From: Ardenticatenaceae bacterium | GTDB taxonomy: Bacteria > Chloroflexota > Anaerolineae > Promineifilales > Promineifilaceae | Direction of reading: 5' to 3' | Length of the DNA: 64,000 bases | Assembly: GCA_020634395.1 (NCBI GenBank) | Contig: JACKBU010000018.1 | Location: 35,982 to 99,981, forward strand | In this document: piece by piece, positions 1 to 6,610 of the stretch | How the letters are laid out: each line of letters opens with the position of its first letter | How positions within the stretch are numbered: the stretch's first letter is position 1 | The notes under the pieces: generated by a model | Told to the model about the DNA's origin: nothing | What the model saw: the letters and a program-made list of their open reading frames with translations, nothing else | Database searches by the model: none | Position numbers and translations under genes: made by a program

Positions 1-443
1 TGGACGGCGAGGGTAATTTGCTGACGGAGATTTTGGCCTGGGTGCGCGAACTGGTACCGGCCGAGTTTACCGTCCACGCCCTGGGGGTGGGCCACCCGGA
101 GAACGTGGCCACCTGCGCGCAGATGGGGTACGAGCTGTTTGACAGCACCATGCCGACGCGGGATGCGCGGCACGGCCGTTTGTATGCCTTTACCCAGGAG
201 CCAGACAGCCGGCTGACCACGCCCTTTTTCCGCTACGTTTACGTGAAAGACGACAAGCACATCAAAGACGGCCGTCCTATCTCGCCGTTTTGCGACTGCC
301 CGGCGTGCCGCCATTATTCACTGGGCTATTTGCACCACCTGTATAAAATCAACGACAGCCTCTATCCGCGCCTGGCGACGATGCATAATTTGCGGTTTAT
401 GACGCAGTTGATGGCCGGGCTGAGCCGGGAGATAAGAGAGTAG
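1..443 (+). CDS. tgt: Queuine/archaeosine tRNA-ribosyltransferase (Tgt), C-terminal part
   Basis: The gene enters from the left edge; the reading frame is open from base 3. Tgt exchanges G34 of tRNA Asp, Asn, His and Tyr for a queuosine precursor. Visible family features are the GVGHPE segment, then YELFDSTMPTRDARHG, which contains the aspartate nucleophile region (FD..MPTR.AR.G), then the zinc site CDCPAC followed by the distal His in TMHNLRF. These match the C-terminal third of bacterial Tgt, which is usually about 370-390 residues, so some 230 residues lie outside the window. The stop at 441-443 overlaps the left arm of a strong hairpin with a T run. Family assignment is secure; substrate (preQ1 or queuine) cannot be told from this fragment. 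Confidence 0.93.
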   Translation, partial: DGEGNLLTEILAWVRELVPAEFTVHALGVGHPENVATCAQMGYELFDSTMPTRDARHGRLYAFTQEPDSRLTTPFFRYVYVKDDKHIKDGRPISPFCDCPACRHYSLGYLHHLYKINDSLYPRLATMHNLRFMTQLMAGLSREIRE

Positions 444-500
444 AGACTGGAGACTGGCGATTGGGAATCACACAATCTCCAGTCTCCAATCTCTATTTTT
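442..500 (+). terminator. Rho-independent terminator after tgt
   Basis: Arms at 442-463 and 473-494 pair over 22 positions with two mismatches and are followed by ATTTTT. The arms are built from repeated words (GAGACTGG and CTCCAGTCTCC). The hairpin begins inside the tgt stop codon and ends just before the next gene at 504. Confidence 0.75.
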
Positions 501-503
501 ACT

Positions 504-1304
504 ATGGCAGACCTGGATGAACTGGTAACGGCCGTGCGCGCGGCCAGCAAATATCAGCAGATTAGCCCGGACCTGGTGCGGCGGGTGGGGGCGGAAGAGC
601 TGGCCAAACGGCCGCGCCTGAAAGAAGCGGTGAAGGCAACCAAAAACAAGCTGCACCAGATTGGCGGGGCGTACTTGACGGCCAGTATCGACTATAAGGC
701 GGCGCTGGCCCGGATTGAAGAGGGACAGCGCCGAGGCGCACAGGCGTACAGGCAGGCGCTGCTGGACATCATGCGGCTGCATGCCTCGACGCGCGAACGG
801 CTGGACATTCTGGATACCTTTTACGCCACGACGCTGGCCGGACTGCCGCCCATACACAGCGTGCTGGACGCGGCCTGTGGTTTGAATCCGCTGGCACGGC
901 CGTGGATGCCGCTGGACGAGGATGCCGAGTACCGGGCCTATGACATCTATGGCGACATGATGGCCTTCCTGAACGATTATTTTGCGCTGGCCGGTGTGCC
1001 GGGTCGGGCAGAGGTGCGCGACGTGGCCGCCGCGCCGCCGGCAGAGCCGGTAGACCTGGCCCTGCTGCTCAAGACGCTGCCGGTGCTGGCGCAGATCGAT
1101 AAAACGGCCGTGCCGCGCCTGCTGGACACCCTGCAAGCCCGCTTCCTGCTGATCAGTTTTCCGGCGCAAAGCCTGGGCGGACGGCCGAAAGGCATGGTGG
1201 CCAACTATGAGGCGCAGTTCGCAGCCTGGGCTGAGGGGCGCAACTGGCAGATAAAGCGGTTTGAATTTGCCAGCGAGCTGGCTTTTTTGGTGAAGAATGA
1301 TTAA
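504..1304 (+). CDS. ArmA/FmrO-family 16S rRNA (guanine-N7) methyltransferase, copy 1
   Basis: 266 residues. It belongs to the FmrO/Arm family of SAM-dependent enzymes, whose studied members methylate N7 of G1405 in 16S rRNA and block 4,6-disubstituted aminoglycosides. Recognisable motifs are HASTRERLDILDTFY (about residues 92-106), the SAM-binding VLDAACGLNPLARPWM (about 118-133), the acidic AYDIYGDM and a C-terminal SFPAQSLGGRPKGM stretch. An all-helical N-terminal region of about 90 residues fits the rRNA-binding domain of this family. The start ATG at 504 directly follows the tgt terminator. A second paralogue lies immediately downstream. The family is confident; G1405 specificity and resistance are inferred. 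Confidence 0.85.
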   Translation: MADLDELVTAVRAASKYQQISPDLVRRVGAEELAKRPRLKEAVKATKNKLHQIGGAYLTASIDYKAALARIEEGQRRGAQAYRQALLDIMRLHASTRERLDILDTFYATTLAGLPPIHSVLDAACGLNPLARPWMPLDEDAEYRAYDIYGDMMAFLNDYFALAGVPGRAEVRDVAAAPPAEPVDLALLLKTLPVLAQIDKTAVPRLLDTLQARFLLISFPAQSLGGRPKGMVANYEAQFAAWAEGRNWQIKRFEFASELAFLVKND

Positions 1305-1307
1305 TTA

Positions 1308-1384
1308 CAAAGGGACGAAGGGACGAAAGGCACAAAGGTTTTGTATCTCTTTGTTTGTTATGTTCCTTTGTTTCTTTGTATTCA
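1308..1384. repeat. Word-family inverted repeat in spacer
   Basis: The spacer between the two methyltransferase genes is made of purine words (ACAAAGG, GACGAAGG) in its left half and complementary words (CTTTGTTT, CCTTTG) in its right half. The transcript could fold into a long imperfect hairpin. There is no clear T run, so its role as a terminator is uncertain. Confidence 0.55.
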
Positions 1385-1390
1385 ATTCCG

Positions 1391-2212
1391 ATGAAAATGG
1401 ATGAAGCGGCTATTGAGACGGTCGTAACGGCCGTCAAAGAATCGAAGAAATATGGCGATACGGCCGAAGCGACGATTCGGGAGCTGGCGGTGGAAGCGCT
1501 GCGGCGCTATAAAAAGCCGAAGCAGGCCATCAAAGCGGTGCGGGCGCAGCTGCACAGCATTATGGCGCCGTATCTGGGCGACCCGGACTATGACGCGGCC
1601 AAGACGATGGTAACGGCCGTTTTCGCCAGCGGCGACGAGGCGCAAGTCCGGACCTTGTGCCAGGATCTGATGGGCCATCATCTGTCGACGCGTGAGCGGC
1701 TGTCGCTGTTGGACCGTTTTTACCGGGAGATCTTTGCCGTAACGGGCAAACCGGACAGTCTGCTGGACATTGCCTGCGGGCTGAATCCGCTGGCCTTCCC
1801 GTGGATGGACCTGCCGTTCAGCACGCAGTTTTACGCCTACGACATTCACGAACCGCGGATTGATTTCCTGAACCATTATTTTCGGGCGCAAGGGCTGGCG
1901 CCGCTGGCGCGCATCCAGGACGTGGCGCTGCAGTTCCCGCAGGAGACGGCCGACGTGGCCTTGTTTTTGAAGGAGATGCCGCGGTTTGTGCGCAACTACG
2001 GCGATTTGGGACGGCCGTTGCTGGAAGCCCTGCGCGTGCGCTGGCTGGTGGTCTCGTATCCGGCCGTCAGCACCCACGGCGGGCGCAACCTGACCAACCG
2101 CTACCGCGAATTTATGGCTCAATTGACCGAGGGCCTGCCCTGGACGACGACCGAGATTTTGTTTGAAGGCGAGCTGGTGTTTTGCATTGAGAAAGGAGGG
2201 GGCGAGAGTTAG
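1391..2212 (+). CDS. ArmA/FmrO-family 16S rRNA (guanine-N7) methyltransferase, copy 2
   Basis: 273 residues. It is a tandem paralogue of the preceding gene with the same order of motifs: HLSTRERLSLLDRFY, LLDIACGLNPLAFPWM (SAM site), YAYDIHEP and SYPAVSTHGGRNL. The two copies have clearly diverged outside these blocks, so the duplication is not recent. Family function is N7 methylation of G1405 in the 16S decoding region; two copies in a row could mean two target bases or one non-catalytic partner. ATG 1391 is chosen because it starts the conserved helical region right after the hairpin spacer; ATG 1397 is also possible. The neighbouring rsmE supports an rRNA role. Confidence 0.84.
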   Translation: MKMDEAAIETVVTAVKESKKYGDTAEATIRELAVEALRRYKKPKQAIKAVRAQLHSIMAPYLGDPDYDAAKTMVTAVFASGDEAQVRTLCQDLMGHHLSTRERLSLLDRFYREIFAVTGKPDSLLDIACGLNPLAFPWMDLPFSTQFYAYDIHEPRIDFLNHYFRAQGLAPLARIQDVALQFPQETADVALFLKEMPRFVRNYGDLGRPLLEALRVRWLVVSYPAVSTHGGRNLTNRYREFMAQLTEGLPWTTTEILFEGELVFCIEKGGGES

Positions 2213-2256
2213 AGCGCGAGGACTTTCTTTCTCTCGCGCTGGCTCTCGCTCTAGCC
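2213..2256. repeat. Word-family hairpin spacer
   Basis: Left-arm words GAGAG and AGAGCGCGAG pair with right-arm CTCGCGCTGGCTCTCGC around a TTTCTTT loop. It fills the whole gap between the second methyltransferase and rsmE. Confidence 0.6.
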
Positions 2257-2258
2257 CC

Positions 2259-2966
2259 ATGCACCACTTTTTTGTCACTGACATTCGAGGCGACCGGGTG
2301 ACGTTTTCGGCCGAGCAGGCGCACCAGATTGTGCGGGTGCTGCGGCTGCCGGTTGGGTCGCCGGTGAGGGTGCTGGATAACGCCGGCTGGCAGTACGAAG
2401 CCGAATTGGTGGCGGTGGGGCGGCAGGTAACGGCCGTGCTTCGCCACAAACAACCGGCGGCCAACGAACCGGAAACGCATCTGACGCTCTACCAGGCGCT
2501 GCTGAAGCGGGATAATTTTGAGTGGGTGCTGCAAAAAGGCACAGAAGTTGGGGTGGGGCGCTTTGCGCCGCTGCTGACGGCGCGCACCGTGGCCCACCCG
2601 CCGCACAAGCCGGATCGCTGGCAGCGCATCCTGACGGAAGCGGCCGAGCAGTGCCGCCGCGGGCGCATCCCTGAACTGGCGGAACCGCTGCGCCTGGAGG
2701 ATGCCTGGCGCGAGGCGCAGGCGGCGGACGTGGCCCTTTTGCCCTGGGAAGGCGAAGCGGCAGTGACAATTTCGGCAGCGCTGGCGGGGAAACGGCCGTC
2801 GACCATCGCCGTGTTTATCGGGCCGGAGGGGGGGTGGACGGATGAGGAAGTGGCTAACGGCCGTGCCTGTGGGCTTGTGCCGGTCACTTTGGGGCCACGC
2901 ATCCTGCGCGCGGAAACAGCGGCCGTCGTCAGCGCCGCTTTGGTCATGCAAAGCATGGGGCAATAG
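2259..2966 (+). CDS. rsmE: 16S rRNA (uracil1498-N3)-methyltransferase RsmE
   Basis: 235 residues, usual RsmE length. It has the N-terminal PUA-like part (MHHFFV..., HQIVRVLRL), then the SPOUT/TrmD-type knot: LLKRDNFEWVLQKGTEVGV, RWQRILTEAAEQCRR, IGPEGGWTDEE and LGPRILRAETA, all signatures of RsmE. The enzyme uses SAM to methylate U1498 in helix 44 of 16S rRNA at the decoding site. The upstream frame is open, but ATG 2259 gives the canonical MHHFF start and follows the hairpin spacer. It is probably co-transcribed with the two Arm-like genes. Confidence 0.95.
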   Translation: MHHFFVTDIRGDRVTFSAEQAHQIVRVLRLPVGSPVRVLDNAGWQYEAELVAVGRQVTAVLRHKQPAANEPETHLTLYQALLKRDNFEWVLQKGTEVGVGRFAPLLTARTVAHPPHKPDRWQRILTEAAEQCRRGRIPELAEPLRLEDAWREAQAADVALLPWEGEAAVTISAALAGKRPSTIAVFIGPEGGWTDEEVANGRACGLVPVTLGPRILRAETAAVVSAALVMQSMGQ

Positions 2967-3001
2967 ATCAGCTAAATCCGACCGTTCTACAACTTGGTTT
3001 C

Positions 3002-3030
3002 TTGCAAGGTGTGCGTCATTGACGTATAGT
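3002..3030 (+). promoter_or_regulatory. Sigma-A type promoter for the toxin-antitoxin pair
   Basis: TTGCAA at 3002-3007, a 17-base spacer, and TATAGT at 3025-3030. The toxin ATG is only six bases after the -10 box, so the message would start at or near the start codon (leaderless). Confidence 0.55.
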
Positions 3031-3036
3031 TTGGCT

Positions 3037-3354
3037 ATGCAGTTCATCGAGACACCGATCTTCACAAAACAGGTCAAAGAGCTGATGCCTGATGATAGTT
3101 ACCGTCAGCTGCAGAATGTCTTGTTATTGCGACCGGAAGCTGGTGACCTCATACCAGGCGGTGGTGGACTGCGAAAAATACGATGGCGCGCACCCGGGAG
3201 CGGCAAACGGGGTGGACTACGGGTGATTTACTACTGGGATACACCGGATGAGAGCATTTTTATGCTTGCTTTGTACAAGAAGAGTCAGAAAGATAATCTG
3301 ACGCCTGACCAGCTAAAAATCATCCGCAGCCTGGTAGAGGAGTGGTTAAAATGA
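3037..3354 (+). CDS. RelE/HigB-like toxin of a type II toxin-antitoxin pair
   Basis: 105 residues. It resembles RelE-superfamily mRNA-cleaving toxins of the HigB-like group: FIETPIFTKQVKELM at the N-terminus, LRKIRW, GKRGGLRVIYYW and the ending MLALYKKSQKDNLTPDQLKIIRSLVEEWLK. The basic residues in KRGGLRVIYY and the YKK segment are typical of the active face. ATG 3037 follows a good promoter closely; the longer upstream open frame overlaps rsmE and is not coding. Its stop overlaps the next start (ATGA), a standard toxin-first HigBA layout. The pair lacks the ACGGCCGT octamer, which fits recent acquisition. Confidence 0.88.
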   Translation: MQFIETPIFTKQVKELMPDDSYRQLQNVLLLRPEAGDLIPGGGGLRKIRWRAPGSGKRGGLRVIYYWDTPDESIFMLALYKKSQKDNLTPDQLKIIRSLVEEWLK

Positions 3355-3641
3355 ACGAAAAAGACTTTGCGGACCTGTCCGAAAGCATCAAGCAGGCAGG
3401 GGAGATTAAACAAGGAATTAGAAAACCATCCCGAGTCTTTAATTTCAGTCCTATGGATATTAAAGAAATCCGGCAAAAACTGGAAAAGTCTCAGAGTGAA
3501 TTTGCCCTCATGATTGGTGTGAGCGTGGGAACGCTACAGAACTGGGAGCAGGGACGTCGCCGGCCTGTTGGCCCGGCCAGGGCCTTGCTGCAGGTAGCTG
3601 CCCAAAACCCGGATGCTGTGCGAGAAGCGCTAGACGGGTAA
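3351..3641 (+). CDS. XRE-family HigA-like antitoxin
   Basis: 96 residues. The N-terminal half (MNEKDFADLSESIKQAGEI) is a typical toxin-contact segment, and the second half is a Cro/CI-type helix-turn-helix: IRQKLEKSQSEFALMIGVSV followed by GTLQNWEQGRRRP, with the family's NWEQG motif. It should neutralise the upstream toxin and repress their common promoter. The start is taken as ATG 3351, which overlaps the toxin stop by four bases, in preference to GTG 3342. Translational coupling is likely. Confidence 0.9.
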   Translation: MNEKDFADLSESIKQAGEIKQGIRKPSRVFNFSPMDIKEIRQKLEKSQSEFALMIGVSVGTLQNWEQGRRRPVGPARALLQVAAQNPDAVREALDG

Positions 3642-3677
3642 CGGGTCTGTTCACCACACCTACGAGCTAACCATTTT

Positions 3678-4346
3678 ATGCTTTATCTGGTAGCAACCCC
3701 CATTGGCAATTTAGGCGACATCACGCTGCGGGCGCTGGAGACTTTGCGCGCGGTGGACGTGGTGGCCAGCGAAGATACGCGCAAAACCGGCCTGCTGCTT
3801 AAGCATTTTGAGATCAGCAAGCCGCAAATTTCCTTCCACGAACACAACGAGGACAAGGCGGGCGGCAAAATTATGGCTTTGCTGGCCGAAGGCAAATCGG
3901 TGGCGGTGGTGTCCGACGCGGGCACGCCGGGTATTTCTGATCCGGGTTATACCCTGGTGCGCCGGGCCATCGAGGCGGACCTGCCGGTGACGATGATTCC
4001 TGGCGCGTCGGCGGTGGTGATGGCTCTGGTGTTGTCCGGGCTGCCGGCGCACAGCTTTACCTTTCGCGGCTTTCCGCCGCGCAAAAGCGGCAAGCGGCAG
4101 CGCTTTCTGGCTGTGGATGCGGAATCGCCCCACACGCTCATTTTTTACGAAAGCCCATACCGGCTGGAGGGGCTGCTCAGCGATGCGCTGGCGGTATACG
4201 GCAACCGGCCGGCGGCGCTGGCTAATGAACTGACCAAGTTGTTTGAGGGTGTGCAGCGGGGAATGCTGTCGGAGCTGTTAACGGCCGTGCGCGCCCAGGA
4301 GCCGCGGGGGGAATATGTGGTGGTGATAGCGGGTGTGGGGGTGTAG
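3678..4346 (+). CDS. rsmI: 16S rRNA (cytidine1402-2'-O)-methyltransferase RsmI
   Basis: 222 residues. Tetrapyrrole-methylase fold with RsmI signatures: LYLVATPIGNLGDITLRAL at the N-terminus, ASEDTRKTGLLLKHF, SVAVVSDAGTPGISDPGY, IPGASAVVMAL, FRGFPPRKSGKR and FYESPYRL. RsmI adds the 2'-O-methyl to C1402 in the decoding centre. The protein is shorter than the E. coli enzyme (about 286) because the C-terminal extension is missing, which is common in other phyla. The end runs straight into a long hairpin shared with the convergent rlmH. Confidence 0.94.
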   Translation: MLYLVATPIGNLGDITLRALETLRAVDVVASEDTRKTGLLLKHFEISKPQISFHEHNEDKAGGKIMALLAEGKSVAVVSDAGTPGISDPGYTLVRRAIEADLPVTMIPGASAVVMALVLSGLPAHSFTFRGFPPRKSGKRQRFLAVDAESPHTLIFYESPYRLEGLLSDALAVYGNRPAALANELTKLFEGVQRGMLSELLTAVRAQEPRGEYVVVIAGVGV

Positions 4347-4412
4347 GGGTGTAAGGGTGTAAGGGTGATTAGGTGACTTATCACCGGCTCACCCTTACAC
4401 CCCCACACTTCT
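4328..4412. terminator. Bidirectional hairpin between rsmI and rlmH
   Basis: Repeated GTGTAAGGGTG words at 4329-4366 face CACCCTTACACCCCCACAC at 4391-4409 across a central TTAGGTGACTTATCACC. It lies between two convergent genes and overlaps both stop regions, so it probably ends both transcripts. Confidence 0.55.
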
Positions 4413-4890
4413 ACTTGTGGTAGTTTTCGTTGTTGAGGATGGTGAAGGCGCGGTAAAGCTGCTCCAGTAGAATGACACGGGCCAGTTCGTGGGTGAACGT
4501 GAGGGGGGAGAGGGAAAGGTGATCGTGGGCGGCGGCGATGACCTGATCGCTAAAGCCGAGGGGACCGCCAATGAGGAAGGCGAGACGGCCGTAAATCTCA
4601 ATCTGTTGGCGCACGTAACGAGCCAGGCCAGGGCTGGTAGGATGTTTACCCTCGGGCATGAGCAGAATGATGCGCCCGGCGCCTTCGGCCGCTTTCAACA
4701 GCAGTTCGCCCTCTTTTTGCACGGCTACAGCATCTGGCTGGCCGCGTCCCACAAAGTCTTTCACTTCCACCAGGTTAAAGCGAGTGTAGTAGCCGAGGCG
4801 TTTCTCGTAGTCGGCCTGAGCCAACAGCCAGGCCTGGCTGCGGACTTTGCCCACAGCAATCAGGTCGATGTGGCCGACGGGTTGAGGCAT
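4411..4890 (-). CDS. rlmH: 23S rRNA (pseudouridine1915-N3)-methyltransferase RlmH
   Basis: 159 residues, the usual RlmH size. SPOUT fold with motifs IDLIAVGK at the start, ADYEKRLGYYT, EGELLLKAAEGAGRIILLMPEGKHPTSP split across the middle, FLIGGPLGFSDQV and the C-terminal LTFTHELARVILLEQLYRAFTI with the YH ending. RlmH methylates pseudouridine 1915 in helix 69 of 23S rRNA, which contacts the decoding centre. ATG at 4890 is chosen because the RlmH family begins here; an upstream open extension is non-homologous. A TPR gene lies 14 bases upstream on the same strand. Confidence 0.94.
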   Translation of the reverse strand: MPQPVGHIDLIAVGKVRSQAWLLAQADYEKRLGYYTRFNLVEVKDFVGRGQPDAVAVQKEGELLLKAAEGAGRIILLMPEGKHPTSPGLARYVRQQIEIYGRLAFLIGGPLGFSDQVIAAAHDHLSLSPLTFTHELARVILLEQLYRAFTILNNENYHK

Positions 4891-4904
4891 GGGTGGGCCT
4901 GGCG

Positions 4905-5393
4905 TTAACTGAGTTTGCCCAGCAGCCGGGTGCGGGCCTGTTCTGCGGGTAAATAAAGGGGGGCTAAGTCCAGAGCCTGCTGGTAGCAGGCCAGGGCAGT
5001 GCGCGCATCGCCCCAATGCTCGTAGATGCGACCCAGGTTGACGTAGGGATAATGAGGCACGTCATAGTCACGGGCGCGCACCGCTTTTTCCAGCCAGGGC
5101 ACCGCTTCTTCCCACTTTTCCATCTCGATGAGGTAAGAGCCAATGTCATTGTAAGGATTACCCAGATGGGGGTCCAGGGCAATGGCTTTTTGGCATTCGG
5201 CAATGGCTTCTTCGTAGCGGGAAAACAGGCTGTAACTCCAGCCTAAAAAAGTGTGGGCCCTGGCTGTCGGGTGCAAGGCGATGGAGCGGCGATACAGCTC
5301 AATTGCATCGCCCAGCTCGCCGTTCTGGTGGTGGCGGTGAGCACGATCAAAGAGGATTAGAGCCTGCTTGTGGAGAATTTCTTGTTGGTTCAT
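4905..5393 (-). CDS. Tetratricopeptide-repeat protein
   Basis: 162 residues with four TPR-like units, e.g. GELGDAIELYRRSIALHP, SRYEEAIAECQKAIALDP, EKWEEAVPWLEKAVR and GDARTALACYQQALDLAP. There is no signal peptide or membrane segment, so it is probably a cytoplasmic scaffold. It is likely the first gene of a two-gene operon with rlmH (14-base gap). No specific partner can be inferred. Confidence 0.85.
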   Translation of the reverse strand: MNQQEILHKQALILFDRAHRHHQNGELGDAIELYRRSIALHPTARAHTFLGWSYSLFSRYEEAIAECQKAIALDPHLGNPYNDIGSYLIEMEKWEEAVPWLEKAVRARDYDVPHYPYVNLGRIYEHWGDARTALACYQQALDLAPLYLPAEQARTRLLGKLS

Positions 5394-5483
5394 AACAGGC
5401 TTTAGTGTAACAAACGGTGTTGGTATCTGGCAAGACGGCCGTTAAAAAATATGCCTTAATTGGCCGGGCCGCAGAACCTGTTA

Positions 5484-5513
5484 CTTTACGTAAAGCTAAA
5501 AGCGTGCTATATT
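5484..5513 (+). promoter_or_regulatory. Promoter with overlapping palindrome, upstream of LysM gene
   Basis: TTTACG at 5485-5490, a 17-base spacer and TATATT at 5508-5513. The -35 box lies within the perfect 12-base palindrome CTTTACGTAAAG (5484-5495), a plausible operator. The divergent TPR gene starts 90 bases away and could be affected too. Confidence 0.5.
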
Positions 5514-5575
5514 ATGTCGAGGAAATAGCGGCCGTGGGACAACCTTATTGTGGCGGACTGCTGTGGAGGTGAACT

Positions 5576-6478
5576 ATGGGTTCTCGATACCGTTTCGTTT
5601 TGTTGCTCGGTGTGGTAGTCAGTGTGGGTTGGCTGTTAACAGCCTGTGTGCGCCCGGCGCCGGGCGGCGAGGGAACGCCGACGGCCGTTAGCGGGATTGA
5701 CATGGGCGATCCGAACGTAGGCGGCGGGGTGGCGGGTGACATGCAGCCGACCGCGGGGACGCCGACAGAGGCGGCTTATCCAGCCGCGGGCGACGAATCC
5801 ATGCCCGAGACGGTGCCAGCCACTACGGCAGCGACGGCCGTACCGGCAACCGCGACGGCCGCGCCAACAGCGGAAACGGCCGTGAGCGACGAAGCTACGC
5901 CGACAGCCACAACCGCCCCAACGGCCGTGCCATCAATGCCGACAGAAGCGCCGGCGGCTACTGCCGCCGCCGGGCAGGTTACTCATGTGGTGCAGCCGGG
6001 CGAAAATCTCTTCCGCATCGGCCTGCAGTACGGCATCTCCTGGGTGACGCTGGCTCAGTATAATGGCCTGAGCAACCCCAACGATATTTACGTGGGCCAG
6101 ACACTGGTTATTCCGCCGGCCGGCGCAGCACCGCCGACGGCCACGGCGGCACCCCCCAGCAGCATCACCTATTACGAAGTCCAGCCGGGCGACAATTTAT
6201 TCCGCATCGGCCAGAAATTTGGCATCAGCTGGGTGCAAATCGCTGAGGCCAACGGCCTGGTCAACCCCAACCAGATCACCGTGGGCCAGACGCTAAAAAT
6301 CCCGGTGAATGCGCCGGGGCCGACGCCGGAATTCACCCACGTGGTGAAGCAGGGCGAAACCATTTTCCGCATTGCCGTGCAGTATGGTGTGCCCTGGCTG
6401 TCTATCGCCGAGGCCAATAACATCCAATCACCGTACGTTATTTACGCCGGGCAAACGTTGATCATTCCTGGGAGTTAG
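5576..6478 (+). CDS. Lipoprotein with three LysM domains
   Basis: 300 residues. The signal peptide RFVLLLGVVVSVGWLLTAC ends in a lipobox (LTAC, Cys near residue 24), so it should be a lipid-anchored exported protein. Residues 30-135 form a low-complexity Thr/Ala/Pro/Glu linker. Three LysM repeats follow (about 138-182, 196-241, 253-299), each with a pattern like VVQPGENLFRIGLQYGI followed by GLSNPNDIYVGQTLVIP. LysM binds N-acetylglucosamine polymers such as peptidoglycan. No catalytic domain is present, so it is probably a wall or glycan-binding protein. RBS GGAGG precedes the ATG. Confidence 0.9.
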   Translation: MGSRYRFVLLLGVVVSVGWLLTACVRPAPGGEGTPTAVSGIDMGDPNVGGGVAGDMQPTAGTPTEAAYPAAGDESMPETVPATTAATAVPATATAAPTAETAVSDEATPTATTAPTAVPSMPTEAPAATAAAGQVTHVVQPGENLFRIGLQYGISWVTLAQYNGLSNPNDIYVGQTLVIPPAGAAPPTATAAPPSSITYYEVQPGDNLFRIGQKFGISWVQIAEANGLVNPNQITVGQTLKIPVNAPGPTPEFTHVVKQGETIFRIAVQYGVPWLSIAEANNIQSPYVIYAGQTLIIPGS

Positions 6479-6506
6479 GCCAGAATAGGGCTTGGCGCCC
6501 AAAGCA

Positions 6507-6538
6507 GTTGTGGACAACCAACTGCGGTTGTGGACAAC
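6507..6538. repeat. Tandem DnaA-box-like repeats
   Basis: GTTGTGGACAAC occurs at 6507-6518 and 6527-6538, with a 20-base period. The opposite strand reads TTGTCCACA, close to the DnaA box TTATCCACA and identical to the form preferred in high-GC actinobacteria. They lie between the LysM gene and thrC. A regulatory role is speculative. Confidence 0.4.
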
Positions 6539-6567
6539 TGATCGAATCAATAACATTTTAAAGAGTC

Positions 6568-6594
6568 AGGCGCAGCGTAGTCTGCGCCTTTTTT
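6568..6594 (+). terminator. Rho-independent terminator before thrC
   Basis: Perfect stem AGGCGCAG / CTGCGCCT with a CGTAGT loop followed by TTTTTT. It ends the LysM transcript just before the thrC ribosome-binding site, so it could also act as an attenuator for thrC. Confidence 0.8.
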
Positions 6595-6610
6595 GTGCGA
6601 GGTGGCAAAC

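Noticed and set aside
504..2212. Recently acquired resistance cassette
   Set aside because: No insertion sequence or integron is nearby, and the genes carry the host octamer like their neighbours.
1382..2464. Long open frame of 360 codons on the minus strand opposite the second methyltransferase
   Set aside because: It lies opposite a clearly homologous gene, has no ribosome site and no recognisable motifs; high GC creates such shadows.
6479..6610. Threonine or lysine riboswitch upstream of thrC
   Set aside because: The sequence is too short and contains only a terminator and tandem repeats, without a conserved aptamer.
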